From positions 186,001 to 250,000 of the forward strand of contig NZ_SIRR01000005.1 in NCBI RefSeq assembly GCF_011634895.1: a stretch of 64,000 nt of DNA. Direction: 5' to 3'. Source of the stretch: Rheinheimera pleomorphica (GTDB lineage: Bacteria > Pseudomonadota > Gammaproteobacteria > Enterobacterales > Alteromonadaceae). The translations under genes were made by a program, and so were the position numbers. Under the pieces are notes generated by a model. The model ran no database searches, was not told where the DNA came from, and was given only the letters and a program-made list of their open reading frames with translations. Of this stretch, positions 44,674 through 53,880 are shown in pieces (within the stretch, counting starts at the first letter, position 1; every line of letters starts with the position of its first letter).

Positions 44674-45762
44674 CTAAAACACCAGATCTACGCCAAAGGT
44701 GATGGATTTACTATCACCTGCTACCATCAAACCGTCGTAACCATTGTCTTCCACATCATCATACTGCAGTTTAAACGCTGCAGAGCTGTGAAAGTCGTAG
44801 CGAAAACCGATGCTGGTGGTGTTGTGTACCTCACCGTCACTATCAAAATCGGCATAGGAGATATAAGGCGTGACATTGTTTAGGCGGTAGCCCAGCGACA
44901 CCATATAGGTATCAAACTTACTGCCGTCCAGATCTAGCTGGTTTAACTCTGACAGTAGTACCAGATTGTTGTAGTCAATATTGACAGAGATACCGGCAAA
45001 CTTGCCACGTCGTTCAAACTCACCATCCCATTCTACCCGCTCGGTGATACCATTTACCGTTTGATAGCGCTCATTAACGTAGGTCATGTATGTCAGGCGG
45101 ATATCCAGCCAGTCCCGGTTAAAACTGACTACCCCGCCGACAATATCTTTCCAGATTTCACGTACCGGATTAGTGCCAAAGAACTGCGACAACAGTTTGT
45201 TTTCCTTGTCATCTTCACGTCCGGTATACAAATTACCACTGACATCCCAACTGCCTAGCTGGGTATTAAACAGTGCATTAATGCCGGTGTAATTAAAGAT
45301 CTGCCAGGTGTAGTTGTCGGCCGGCGGCCGCAACCACAGGTAGGCATAGCCAACATCAAAAAAGTCTGAATAGTAGTAAAGTGGCAAACGCTTCTTACCG
45401 GCTTGCAAGGTCCAGGTGTCGTTCAGCTGATATGACACATACGCCCATTCAAAACGGGCATCAAAATCATCTGCGCCGCGTGCCACGATCTGGCCGGTTA
45501 CCGACAAGCCTTCCGATAAGTCGGCTGACACCTGCAAACCTATACGGCTATCCGGCTTAAATGACCATTCTTCTTCATATACCCCTACCTGCGGGTAATT
45601 GGCCAAAAACGTCGGCGGTAAGCCAAACGCTTCGACACCGTCGCCGCTCATGACCCGGCCACCGGCAACGGTGGCAAAGCCTGAGATATTGACGTCGGCA
45701 CTGACTGTCAGCGGTAGTAACAACATCATGCCCGGTAAATTGCTTAATATTATTCTTTTCAT
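44674..45762 (-). CDS. outer-membrane porin
   Basis: A 362-aa beta-barrel protein with a signal peptide (MKRIILSNLPGMMLLLPLTVSA). The mature N-terminus DVNISGFATVAGG and many alternating hydrophobic/aromatic strands (WTLQAGKKRLPLYYYSD, LRPPADNYTWQIFNYTG) run to a final GVDLVF. The terminal Phe is the outer-membrane insertion signal. Substrate is unknown. The start is set by AGGAG five bases upstream; a 17-codon extension would destroy the signal peptide. It is cotranscribed with the phosphate-binding-like gene. Confidence 0.85.
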   Translation of the reverse strand: MKRIILSNLPGMMLLLPLTVSADVNISGFATVAGGRVMSGDGVEAFGLPPTFLANYPQVGVYEEEWSFKPDSRIGLQVSADLSEGLSVTGQIVARGADDFDARFEWAYVSYQLNDTWTLQAGKKRLPLYYYSDFFDVGYAYLWLRPPADNYTWQIFNYTGINALFNTQLGSWDVSGNLYTGREDDKENKLLSQFFGTNPVREIWKDIVGGVVSFNRDWLDIRLTYMTYVNERYQTVNGITERVEWDGEFERRGKFAGISVNIDYNNLVLLSELNQLDLDGSKFDTYMVSLGYRLNNVTPYISYADFDSDGEVHNTTSIGFRYDFHSSAAFKLQYDDVEDNGYDGLMVAGDSKSITFGVDLVF

Positions 45763-45783
45763 ACAAGCTCCTTGTTCTGATGC

Positions 45784-45805
45784 CAAAAGGTCGCGACACC
45801 TTTTG
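45784..45805 (-). promoter_or_regulatory. leader hairpin upstream of the porin gene
   Basis: CAAAAGGT (45784-45791) and ACCTTTTG (45798-45805) form a perfect 8-bp stem with a 6-nt loop, just upstream of the porin ribosome site. It could be a 5'UTR stabilising or small-RNA target structure. Confidence 0.4.
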
Positions 45806-45956
45806 CTAAACATAGTTCAGTAAAGCCGGCCTTGCCGGAAAACAGCAAGAAATCATCAAACTCTGCGCCATTTCGCAGTAAAGTCGGTAAAAGTGGCTTT
45901 TGTCACCAGGGTGCAGCTGCTAGCATAGACTTACAGCAAACACAGCTATAGTTCTT

Positions 45957-47702
45957 ATGCCGCAAGCCCAACAAATCGCTGAAATTATTTTAAAAGGTTT
46001 TCGCCGTCACTTTGGTTTATTTCAGGCAATTACCGCCAAAGCCAAGCAACGTTTTGAACTGGCCGACTGGCGTGCTTTTCAGCAAGATAGTTCAGACCGT
46101 ATTTCTTTTTACGATCAACGGGTTACCGAGGCCATTGCCCATCTGGCCAGAGAGCTGCCAACCCAGTGTTTAAACGAAGCGCTGTGGCAGCAGGTGAAGC
46201 AGCATTATATGGCGTTTCTGGCTTTCCACCCGCAAGCAGAGCTGGCAGAAACCTTTTACAACTCGGTATTTTGCCAGTTGTTTGAGCGTAAATACTTTCA
46301 TAACCAGAATATTTTTGTTGAATCTACCCTGAGCAAACAACATTTACCGGCCCCTATTGCCTCGGTGTACGACAGCTACTTTCCTGCGCAGGACGGCTTA
46401 AAACAAACTATCCGTAACATTGTCTCCGGCTTTGGTTTTATTACGCCTTTTATTAACCTGGACCGCGATATCCGCTTAATCGTAAAAAGTTTTATGGCGC
46501 AGTCCAGCCATGGCCGCCATCCGGTGTACCAAATTCGTTTTGATATTTTAAAGTCGGTATTTTACCGCAATAAGGCCGCCTATATTGTTGGTCGCGCCGT
46601 CACACCAGATGGTCAGCAGCCATTTATTATTCCGTTGTTACACCGCGAAGGCGCCGGTTTGTATATCGATACTCTGGTTACCGATGCTAAACAAATGACG
46701 ATAATTTTTGGCTTTTCCCGCGCCTATTTTATGGTGGCGACCCAGGTGCCGTCCTCGTTGGTGCACTTTTTACGCGAACTGCTACCGCATAAAACCCTGG
46801 CAGAACTTTACGCCAGTATTGGCTTGCATAAACAAGGTAAAACCGAGTTTTACCGCGAATTGCTCAGCCATCTGGATAAAAGCAATGATCTCTTTGTCGC
46901 CGCGCCCGGCACCCGCGGCATGGTGATGATGGTATTTACCCTGCCTTCTTTTCCTTATGTGTTTAAAGTTATCCGCGATAAGTTCGCTCCCAGTAAAGAA
47001 TTTGGCCGCGACACCGTTAAAGCCCGCTACTTATTGGTGAAAAAACATGACCGGGTTGGCCGGATGGCCGACACCCTGGAATACTCTTATGTGGCATTGC
47101 CGAAAAACCGTTTTTCGGCCGAGTTGCTCGAAGAGCTGCAGCAGGCCATCGGTGGTTCGCTTAGCTTCGAAGATGATTTAGTCGTAATTAAGCACCTGTA
47201 TATAGAGCGACGCATGATTCCGCTGAATTTGTATCTGGAGCATGCCTCAAATGAAGAAAAAGCCCATATTATGGACGATTATGGCCAGGCCATTAAACAA
47301 ATGCTGGCAGCGAATATTTTTCCCGGCGATATGCTGCTGAAAAATTTTGGTGTAACCCGGCACAAGCGGGTGGTGTTTTACGACTACGACGAAGTGCAGT
47401 ATATGCTGGATGTCAATTTCAGAAGCTTTCCAAAAACCGACAATTATGAAGACGCCATGTTTGCCGAAGGCACGGTTTGTGCTGCGCCCGGCGATGTGTT
47501 CCCTGAGCAAATGGCTACCTTTGTCACCCCCCAGCCAGACATTCGCCAGTTATTGTTTAGTAAGCACCCTGAATTGCTCGATGCCGCTTACTGGCGGCAA
47601 AAGCAGCAGAATATCCGCGATGGCGTGGTAGAAGATATCTTTCCGTACCCGGATGAAATCCGTTTTTATCATCATTATCAGGATGAAACTGTTAAACCAT
47701 GA
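45957..47702 (+). CDS. aceK: isocitrate dehydrogenase kinase/phosphatase
   Basis: A 581-aa bifunctional enzyme that phosphorylates and dephosphorylates isocitrate dehydrogenase, switching carbon between the TCA cycle and the glyoxylate bypass. The N-terminal regulatory domain precedes a kinase-like fold with the ATP-loop APGTRGMVM (~318), the lysine in [10 protein letters not shown], the catalytic [10 protein letters not shown] and the metal-binding [11 protein letters not shown]. Length is usual. Unlike in E. coli it is not next to aceBA; it is overlapped by yaiI at its 3' end. Confidence 0.97.
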   Translation: MPQAQQIAEIILKGFRRHFGLFQAITAKAKQRFELADWRAFQQDSSDRISFYDQRVTEAIAHLARELPTQCLNEALWQQVKQHYMAFLAFHPQAELAETFYNSVFCQLFERKYFHNQNIFVESTLSKQHLPAPIASVYDSYFPAQDGLKQTIRNIVSGFGFITPFINLDRDIRLIVKSFMAQSSHGRHPVYQIRFDILKSVFYRNKAAYIVGRAVTPDGQQPFIIPLLHREGAGLYIDTLVTDAKQMTIIFGFSRAYFMVATQVPSSLVHFLRELLPHKTLAELYASIGLHKQGKTEFYRELLSHLDKSNDLFVAAPGTRGMVMMVFTLPSFPYVFKVIRDKFAPSKEFGRDTVKARYLLVKKHDRVGRMADTLEYSYVALPKNRFSAELLEELQQAIGGSLSFEDDLVVIKHLYIERRMIPLNLYLEHASNEEKAHIMDDYGQAIKQMLAANIFPGDMLLKNFGVTRHKRVVFYDYDEVQYMLDVNFRSFPKTDNYEDAMFAEGTVCAAPGDVFPEQMATFVTPQPDIRQLLFSKHPELLDAAYWRQKQQNIRDGVVEDIFPYPDEIRFYHHYQDETVKP

Positions 47703-48151
47703 AAATATACGTTGACGCCGATGCCTGCCCGGTAGTGATTAAAGAGATTATTTTCCGCGCGGCCGAGCGCAAACAGATCAGCACCCTACTGGTAGCTAAT
47801 CAACTGATAAGGGTGCCACCATCAAAGTTTATCTCGGCCATTACGGTCTCCAGCGGCTTTGATGAAGCTGACAACGAGATAGTACGCCGCTGCCAGGCCG
47901 GTGATTTAGTCATTACTGCCGATATCCCGCTGGCTGCTGAGGTATTGGCCAAGGGTGGCTTTGCACTAAACCCGCGTGGAGAGCTGTACAGTAACGATAC
48001 CATTAAACAGAAACTGACGATGCGTGATTTTATGGACACCCTGCGCGGCAGCGGTGTGCATACCGGTGGCCCACCACCGCTGAACCAGAGTGATCGCCAG
48101 GCCTTTGCCAATCAGTTAGACACGCTGTTGCAACGATATACTACACCCTGA
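47699..48151 (+). CDS. yaiI: YaiI/YqxD (DUF188) family protein
   Basis: A 150-aa protein of the UPF0178/DUF188 family, a PIN-like or NYN-like fold. The conserved acidic motif [13 protein letters not shown] is at residues 4-16, [23 protein letters not shown] in the middle and [26 protein letters not shown] near the end. The acidic pockets suggest an RNase, but no activity is established. It overlaps the aceK stop by 4 bp, so it is coupled to it. Confidence 0.92.
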   Translation: MKIYVDADACPVVIKEIIFRAAERKQISTLLVANQLIRVPPSKFISAITVSSGFDEADNEIVRRCQAGDLVITADIPLAAEVLAKGGFALNPRGELYSNDTIKQKLTMRDFMDTLRGSGVHTGGPPPLNQSDRQAFANQLDTLLQRYTTP

Positions 48152-49781
48152 AGCGTCCAACCTGGCTGTTAACCATTTGCACCAGGCTACGAACACGGCT
48201 GCCGTCGTTACCGGTTTCCCGGGCAATATCAGACAATTCAGTCGCATTCTGACTAATGCCATTTACCGTCTGATTAACATGTTCAGCGACCGTCGACTGT
48301 TGCTCTGTCGCTGCTGCAATCTGCATCGCCATATCATTAATGTTGGCTATGCCTGCCACTATGTTATCCAGATAAGTGCTGGCTGACTCCGCATGTTGCT
48401 CGGTTTGCGCCACCTGACTCTTGGCATTGTTCATCGCAGAAACGGCCTGACTAACACCATTTTGCAATCTGCTAATCATGTCATGAATATCTTTGGTGGA
48501 TTGCTGAGTCCTGGATGCCAGCGTACGCACCTCATCAGCAACAACGGCAAAGCCACGACCGGCATCACCTGCCCGTGCGGCTTCAATGGCCGCATTAAGC
48601 GCCAGCAGGTTAGTTTGTTCGGCAATACCACCGATAACTTCAAGCACTGAGACAATATTACGGCTTTCTACCTCTAAATTGCTGATAGCCTCTACAACCC
48701 GCTCGATATCCCGTGCTAACACACTGATTTGCTGCATAGATTGCCGGATAACCTTACCCGAGCTGTCCGCGGCGCTGTTGGCTTCTTCGGTTGCACCGCT
48801 GGTTAAAGACGCATTACCGGCTATTTCCTGTACCGCATGTTGCATTTGGTGTATCGCCGTCAGCACCTGCTCAATGTGGGTTGTTTGTTCGCCCGCTTTG
48901 TTGCTGGTCAGTTCGGTTTTTGCCGCAATATTGGCCGAAGCCTGTTCCAGCTCGGTCAGTTGCTGTTGGATCTCCCGTATCATCACTTGTAATGTGGAAA
49001 TAAAGTCATTGGTTTTCTGTGCAACATCGCCAATTTCATTGCTGCCACTCACTGGTAACCGGCGGGTAAGATCGCCACCAACACTGGCCAGCTCACTGAC
49101 CATGCTTTTTAATTGTGTGAGCGGTTTTACAATCAGATTTGGGCTAAACACTATAGTGACAATAGCAATGGCTACCGCAATTACCATTAATAAAATGGTC
49201 AGTGTTTTTTGCTGACTAACATAAGCGGATAATTCCTCGCCCAGCGCAATAGCACGCGCATCAATGCGCTCACCTAAGCCGTTATATTCATCACGCAAGG
49301 TTGAAAAAGCGGCGCTTTCGCTGCCCTCAATCAATACACGCGCTTGTTGGGTGTTGCCCTGCTGCGCATATTGCATGGCTTGTTTTGCCAAGTTCTGCCA
49401 ATTATTAAACACTTTAGTAAATTCACTATCAGCCATGGTGCGGACATCATGTTGGCGCACCAGGGTGGCAGCTGTTTGCATCCGCTGCAGTGCCTGCTGC
49501 ACATTGTCATCAAAGTCTTTTTTCATCTCAGCAACCGGCCGGCCTTCTGCGCTTAACAATACATATTCACGCATCGCCAATTCAGCCTGATACAAATCTC
49601 TATCTGCGTTTAATACTGCCGTAGTAGCGGGCGTCAGGCTGGTAATAGCAATATCAGTTTGTGCTATCACGCCATTGACGGTGATCAGGCTTTTTATTCC
49701 AACAATGGCAATCAAAACTGACAACAAAACAATGGGCAATGCGATTTGTAATTTAACAGACAAATTTTTCAGGCTGCTCAT
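48141..49781 (-). CDS. methyl-accepting chemotaxis protein
   Basis: A 546-aa transmembrane chemoreceptor. TM1 (~11-31) and TM2 (~193-212, [19 protein letters not shown]) enclose a helical periplasmic ligand domain of the four-helix-bundle type (~160 residues). A HAMP linker ([28 protein letters not shown]) and the signalling domain follow; its hairpin tip reads [35 protein letters not shown]. There is no C-terminal CheR-binding pentapeptide. Ligand unknown. The stop overlaps the convergent yaiI stop region by 11 bp. Confidence 0.95.
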   Translation of the reverse strand: MSSLKNLSVKLQIALPIVLLSVLIAIVGIKSLITVNGVIAQTDIAITSLTPATTAVLNADRDLYQAELAMREYVLLSAEGRPVAEMKKDFDDNVQQALQRMQTAATLVRQHDVRTMADSEFTKVFNNWQNLAKQAMQYAQQGNTQQARVLIEGSESAAFSTLRDEYNGLGERIDARAIALGEELSAYVSQQKTLTILLMVIAVAIAIVTIVFSPNLIVKPLTQLKSMVSELASVGGDLTRRLPVSGSNEIGDVAQKTNDFISTLQVMIREIQQQLTELEQASANIAAKTELTSNKAGEQTTHIEQVLTAIHQMQHAVQEIAGNASLTSGATEEANSAADSSGKVIRQSMQQISVLARDIERVVEAISNLEVESRNIVSVLEVIGGIAEQTNLLALNAAIEAARAGDAGRGFAVVADEVRTLASRTQQSTKDIHDMISRLQNGVSQAVSAMNNAKSQVAQTEQHAESASTYLDNIVAGIANINDMAMQIAAATEQQSTVAEHVNQTVNGISQNATELSDIARETGNDGSRVRSLVQMVNSQVGRFRV

Positions 49782-49949
49782 AACTGCTCTCGTCCATAGA
49801 TAGGAATAATGTTGGTTGTACTTACATACTCAGTAGTTAGCATAGTTGAGATTTTTGCAGTTGCCGCCACAGTTTTCATTTTACGGTGTTGAATGAAAAG
49901 CACATTCGGTGCTAAACCTTAGCTAAACTTTAACGAAGGCAGAATTAGC

Positions 49950-49976
49950 AAAGCCTACACCGAGGCGGGCTTTTTT
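49950..49976 (+). terminator. terminator-like hairpin with T-tract on the + strand, no gene upstream
   Basis: AAAGCCT (49950-49956) can pair with GGGCTTT (49967-49973), including one G-T pair, and six T follow. It lies in the 223-bp gap between an MCP gene start and the end of a pseudouridine synthase gene, both on the minus strand. It may end the minus-strand gene weakly or a + strand transcript that has no coding gene. No other gene is seen in this gap. Confidence 0.5.
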
Positions 49977-50004
49977 CATCCTGAGGTGGCCAACTGGACT
50001 TTGC

Positions 50005-50958
50005 TTAATCCTTTGTCAGAGCAGACCAGGCACTAAGCTGAAAACGGCTGGTAAAACGATGTACTTCGCCACTGACAGGATCGGTAAAGGCCAGGGTTTT
50101 GGCCAGTAATTGCAATGGCTTACTAAACTCTATTGCCTGTTTTGGCAGTAGCTGCGGATAATACTTGTCATGCAGAATTGGCATGCCCAATGACAGCATA
50201 TGTAAGCGCAACTGATGGGTTTTGCCCGTATGTGGCGTCAGCTGAAATAAGCCAACACCATCACGCCGCTGTGATAATACGATATCAGAGACGGCATTTA
50301 CCGCCCCTGGTACTATGGCATTAATAAAACGCGGCTGGCTCTTCTCTATGCGGTTAGCAATATGCCAGCTTAGCGGCAAACTGCCCGCCTGTGCCTCTGT
50401 TGTTAAACGGGCTACGGCCTGATACTGCTTTTGCACAGCGCCAGAGCTAAATAACTGATAATAATCTGCCCGGCTTTGTGCATTAAGCGAAAACAACACC
50501 AGCCCGGCCGTTTCGCGATCCAGCCGGTGCACCGCCACTATATCGTCAATACCGGTGTCGCGTTTTAGCCGCGCCAGTAAGCACTCATTAACGTATTCAC
50601 CGCCTGGCGTCACCGGCAAAAAATGCGGTTTATCGGCCACGATAATATGCTGGTCCTGATACAGGATATGGTGTGCAAAAGGAATCACCGGCTCAGCAGC
50701 GACTTCACGGTAATAACACAGCCTCTTGCTGGGTAAAAAGGGCGTATGTTCGGTAATCGCCTCGCCATTAAACCAGTGCACTTTGCCTGTTGCAATGCGC
50801 GTCCGCCAGGTGTCTTCATCAATAAACGGAAAGTGGTTACAAAGAAACTGTAACACTGTATGCCAGCCGTTATTAACGGCAGGCAGAGTAATTTCAGAGG
50901 CTTGGCGGGCTATCGACACGGTACTTCCCGGCAGAAAAATCTGCGCGCAGTGTAGCAT
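50005..50958 (-). CDS. RluA-family RNA pseudouridine synthase
   Basis: A 317-aa pseudouridine synthase without an obvious S4 domain. The catalytic aspartate is in HRLDRETAGLVLF. Other family segments are ILYQDQHIIVADKPHFLPVTPGG and LFQLTPHTGKTHQLRLHMLSLGMPILHDKYY. It is related to TruC/RluA enzymes, but the target position is not evident. The start is uncertain: an ATG at 50958 is used; a GTG at 50919 preceded by GGGAAG and a possible extended -10 (TGCTACACT) is a good alternative, giving 304 aa. Confidence 0.88.
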   Translation of the reverse strand: MLHCAQIFLPGSTVSIARQASEITLPAVNNGWHTVLQFLCNHFPFIDEDTWRTRIATGKVHWFNGEAITEHTPFLPSKRLCYYREVAAEPVIPFAHHILYQDQHIIVADKPHFLPVTPGGEYVNECLLARLKRDTGIDDIVAVHRLDRETAGLVLFSLNAQSRADYYQLFSSGAVQKQYQAVARLTTEAQAGSLPLSWHIANRIEKSQPRFINAIVPGAVNAVSDIVLSQRRDGVGLFQLTPHTGKTHQLRLHMLSLGMPILHDKYYPQLLPKQAIEFSKPLQLLAKTLAFTDPVSGEVHRFTSRFQLSAWSALTKD

Positions 50959-51011
50959 AAAAGCGGCTACAATAGCGGCCCAAAACTACAAAGTGGCTTT
51001 TACACAGCGAC

Positions 51012-51719
51012 ATGTCAGATACAAATTCGGTGCTGAATTTACGCATACAAGAACTGGCCAAAGCCACCCGGGTGTTTAACGCCCGTGGCAGTAAAGTTAA
51101 ACGCTGTGAGCAGTGCTTATTGCCCGCCACTGACTGCATCTGCGCCAGCAAACCCCGTGTCAGCAGTCACAGCGCTTTTTGTTTTATTATGTACACCGGC
51201 GAGTGCTATAAGCCGAGTAACACCGGCCGCATTATTGCTGATGTAATTGCGGATAATCATGCCTTTGTCTGGGACAGAACCCGACCTGATGCCACCCTGT
51301 TGGCGTTGCTGGCCAACCCAGACTACGCGCCGATACTAGTGTTTCCGCAGCAATACGCCGAAGCTGAGCGCTGTATTAACAGCCCGCTTGAGCTGGTTGC
51401 TGTGCAAAATGGCAAAATGCCGCTGTTTATTATGCTGGACGGCACCTGGCGTGAGGCAAAAAAAATGTTTAAAAGCCCCTATCTGGCAACACTGCCGGTG
51501 CTGGGCATTCAACCCGAGCAAAGCTCACGTTATCAGCTACGCGAAGCCGCGCATTTACATCAGCTGTGCACCGCTGAAGTGGCGATTGAAGTACTGAAAC
51601 TCGCTAACGACAATGCCGCGGCAGACGCCCTGGCCGAGTACTTTGCAGTATTTCGCCGCGCTTATATCGTTGGAAAACCCCACCTTAACTTTACTGAATC
51701 AGCAGAGTCATCTGCCTAG
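51012..51719 (+). CDS. tapT: DTW-domain tRNA-uridine aminocarboxypropyltransferase
   Basis: A 235-aa enzyme of the DTW/TapT family, which uses SAM to make acp3U in the variable region of tRNAs. The N-terminal cysteines (CEQCLLPATDCIC) match the family zinc site. The DTW motif appears as LDGTWREAKKM, followed by the basic patch SSRYQLREAAH. The length is as in YfiP/TapT. It starts opposite the pseudouridine synthase gene, both being RNA modification enzymes, and is followed 8 bp later by an S4-protein gene. Confidence 0.9.
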   Translation: MSDTNSVLNLRIQELAKATRVFNARGSKVKRCEQCLLPATDCICASKPRVSSHSAFCFIMYTGECYKPSNTGRIIADVIADNHAFVWDRTRPDATLLALLANPDYAPILVFPQQYAEAERCINSPLELVAVQNGKMPLFIMLDGTWREAKKMFKSPYLATLPVLGIQPEQSSRYQLREAAHLHQLCTAEVAIEVLKLANDNAAADALAEYFAVFRRAYIVGKPHLNFTESAESSA

Positions 51720-51727
51720 GATCTGAT

Positions 51728-51940
51728 ATGCGTAACGTAATACTAAGTAAACCGGCGGTTGAACTGTATAAAATTTTAAAGTTTGAGGGCTTATTCGGCA
51801 GTGGTGGCGAAGCTAAAGCAGCGATAGATGCCGGTTTGATAAAAGTAAATGGCGAAGTAGAAACCCGTAAACGCCGGCAAATTAACGCTGGTGATGTTAT
51901 TGACTGTCATGGCGAGCAACTGCAGATACAATTGGCTTAA
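51728..51940 (+). CDS. ybcJ: YbcJ-type S4 RNA-binding protein
   Basis: A 70-aa single-domain S4-like RNA-binding protein: VELYKILKFEGLFGSGGEAKAAIDAGLIKVNGEVETRKRRQINAGDVI. The helix-hairpin and the GEVETRKRRQI loop are the RNA-binding features. Related proteins bind ribosomal or stable RNA. It lies 8 bp after tapT, so it likely shares its transcript. Its last four bases overlap the convergent hydrolase stop. Confidence 0.9.
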   Translation: MRNVILSKPAVELYKILKFEGLFGSGGEAKAAIDAGLIKVNGEVETRKRRQINAGDVIDCHGEQLQIQLA

Positions 51941-52707
51941 TCCACGCCCGGCTGCTGGCTGAGAAACGCCGCCAGCTGCTGACACAACCATAGTGGATCA
52001 TCCAGCGCCAAATCGTGCCCAGCCCAGGGGTGCTGAATATGCGGTACCTGCCAATGGTTGGCTAGATCGGTTGCACACTGCGGGCTAACCAGTTTGTCGC
52101 CCAAACTGCTTAAGATCAACACCGGACAGCGCGGTGCCGGCGTTACCCTAAACCGGCTGGCGGCCCATAGCTGGCGCAGCGCATTGCCTGTGCTGACCGG
52201 ACATTGTTGTTGCCATAACTGCCACTTAGCCAGCATATCAGCGTGTGACGACGCTGCCGCACTGGTTAACCGCAAAATAAGCTGCTCACGCTGGGCAGCA
52301 GTTAGCAGCATACTGCCAAGTAACGGCAGATAATTCTGCCAGCGTAAACGGCGGTAAAACGGCGATAGCGGCCGGGCACTGCTGTTAATTAAAGTGAGTG
52401 ATGCTACTTCGCGAGGATATTGGGTTGCCCAATCTGCCGCCAGCATAGCCCCCAGTGATAATGCCACTAAATGTACCTTGCCGTAAAACAGCGGGCTTTG
52501 CTGTAATTGTGCCCGTATCGATTGACGCAAAGCGCTGATACTGCACGGCGAGCGCTGCTGCCACAGCTGGCCTGTACCGGCAAAGTCAAAACTCAGTACC
52601 GGGTTAGCGAGCTGTTGCGCCAGCATTGGCCGCAATTGCCCCCAGTGCCGTTGCTCACGGGTCAGGCCGCGGATCAACAATACCGGTACTGCGCTGGCTA
52701 ATACCAT
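51937..52707 (-). CDS. alpha/beta-fold hydrolase
   Basis: A 256-aa protein with a hydrolase nucleophile elbow LVALSLGAMLA (G-x-S-x-G type written as A-L-S-L-G, Ser ~88), a later Asp and His (LGDKLVS, PWAGHDLALDDP) and the N-terminal VLLIRGLTREQRHW strand-turn with an oxyanion-type Arg-Gly. It resembles the YbfF/MhpC-like esterase group but the substrate is unknown. It overlaps the downstream end of an M14 peptidase gene by 10 bp. Confidence 0.85.
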   Translation of the reverse strand: MVLASAVPVLLIRGLTREQRHWGQLRPMLAQQLANPVLSFDFAGTGQLWQQRSPCSISALRQSIRAQLQQSPLFYGKVHLVALSLGAMLAADWATQYPREVASLTLINSSARPLSPFYRRLRWQNYLPLLGSMLLTAAQREQLILRLTSAAASSHADMLAKWQLWQQQCPVSTGNALRQLWAASRFRVTPAPRCPVLILSSLGDKLVSPQCATDLANHWQVPHIQHPWAGHDLALDDPLWLCQQLAAFLSQQPGVD

Positions 52708-53705
52708 AGCTGCTCTGCCTCGGCATGTAATTCTGCTTTATCCGCCAGCGGCAACCACCGCTGGTATGACATCGTAGAATTAATTAAAAAGTTAATTAAA
52801 ATCAAATGGCTGCGCAGCACCCGCTTGACACGGTGCGGCTTTACCGGATGAAACATACCGAGGCTGGATAACAGCTGAAACGGATTTTTGCGCACCCAGT
52901 TCCAGGATCCCATCTCTAGTGTTAACGGCAGCATAGTGGTGTGATGCTCAAGCGATAAATCGTACAGATAATCCCAAAGATCGCCATGACACAGATAGTG
53001 TTGTGATTGCGGTTCAAAAATATAATTCTGATGCGGGTAAGCCTGAAACAACAACTGCCGCAACCGGGCCATTTCAGCCAGATGTGCAATTGGCTGACGC
53101 CGGCTTTTGGCATAGGGAAACCAGATCCGATCAGTGCGGCCAAAACCGGAATGACAATCCAGTACCTGGGAAAATGGCCGGTTAAACAGCTCACGCGTCA
53201 CAAAGTTAACCAACGCCTGGCTTTCAATTTCCAGCTTATCCGTGCGGCCACGATGCCAGGGCAGCACCCGGCTAATACGCTGGCCGCCTACCAGCCAGGC
53301 CGCCCCCTCAAGACACTCGACCGGTGCATTGCGCATCAGATCCACGCTGTTGCCATTGGCCCGCCAGCCATTGGCCATACCAGCGGGGTTTAGCAGCGGA
53401 ATAAAATAAATACAGCACTGCTCAAGCGTATGCTGCAGGCACAAGTCCCAGGGCAAACGCTGCAATAGGGTTTGTAAATAGGCCAGCACCACCTGAGTAC
53501 CAATGCGCTCCAGCCCATGCACGCCGCCCACCAGCAAAACGGCAGGTTTATCTGCTGCGGTATTGCCCAGCGTTAACGCATACAGCGGCAGCCGCTGCGC
53601 CATATGCGGTACTTGCGCCAGTACCTCCACCTTTAGCTCAGCCGGGGCTGTCATCAGCAGCTGCTCCAGCTGTGCCAGCTCCGGCAATGTATCCTGCAAC
53701 TGCAC
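52698..53705 (-). CDS. M14-family zinc carboxypeptidase
   Basis: A 335-aa cytoplasmic enzyme of the M14 (succinylglutamate desuccinylase-like) group. Zinc ligands are in GGVHGLERIG (H-x-x-E at ~81-84) and the later LDCHSGFG (second His). The catalytic Glu is probably in LPLTLEMGSW. The central segment LLNPAGMANGWRANGNSVDLMRN binds the substrate carboxylate in this fold. No signal peptide. Peptide or cell-wall amide substrates are possible. Its 3' end overlaps the hydrolase gene. Confidence 0.85.
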   Translation of the reverse strand: MQLQDTLPELAQLEQLLMTAPAELKVEVLAQVPHMAQRLPLYALTLGNTAADKPAVLLVGGVHGLERIGTQVVLAYLQTLLQRLPWDLCLQHTLEQCCIYFIPLLNPAGMANGWRANGNSVDLMRNAPVECLEGAAWLVGGQRISRVLPWHRGRTDKLEIESQALVNFVTRELFNRPFSQVLDCHSGFGRTDRIWFPYAKSRRQPIAHLAEMARLRQLLFQAYPHQNYIFEPQSQHYLCHGDLWDYLYDLSLEHHTTMLPLTLEMGSWNWVRKNPFQLLSSLGMFHPVKPHRVKRVLRSHLILINFLINSTMSYQRWLPLADKAELHAEAEQLWY

Positions 53706-53793
53706 ACCCTCTCCTGGCCAGGCTCAATGACACTGGTATGACAGCTTAGCCTATCCGGCTTGACGGAAAATGGCAGTTTTATGAAGATTTACC

Positions 53794-53809
53794 CCGGATT
53801 TTCATCCGG
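53794..53809. promoter_or_regulatory. inverted repeat in the LytS operon promoter region
   Basis: CCGGAT (53794-53799) and ATCCGG (53804-53809) flank TTTC, 72 bp before the LytS start in a 175-bp gap. A TATACT box (53847-53852) lies downstream. It may be an operator; LytTR regulators usually bind direct, not inverted, repeats. Confidence 0.4.
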
Positions 53810-53880
53810 TTATCCTGCCATGGCAGCAAAAACGCTGCTGTCACTTATACTCAGATGCAGTTAAGCCGTTGGGGTCAGAT

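Noticed and set aside
48586..49215. A 209-codon open frame opposite the MCP gene
   Set aside because: It is entirely antisense to a well-supported chemoreceptor signalling domain and gives a low-complexity Ser/Ala/Cys/Ile-rich product with no ribosome site. It is a shadow of the repeated helical codons.
53706..53880. LytTR direct-repeat binding sites in the LytS promoter region
   Set aside because: No pair of spaced direct repeats fitting the LytTR consensus could be recognised; the region holds an inverted repeat instead.
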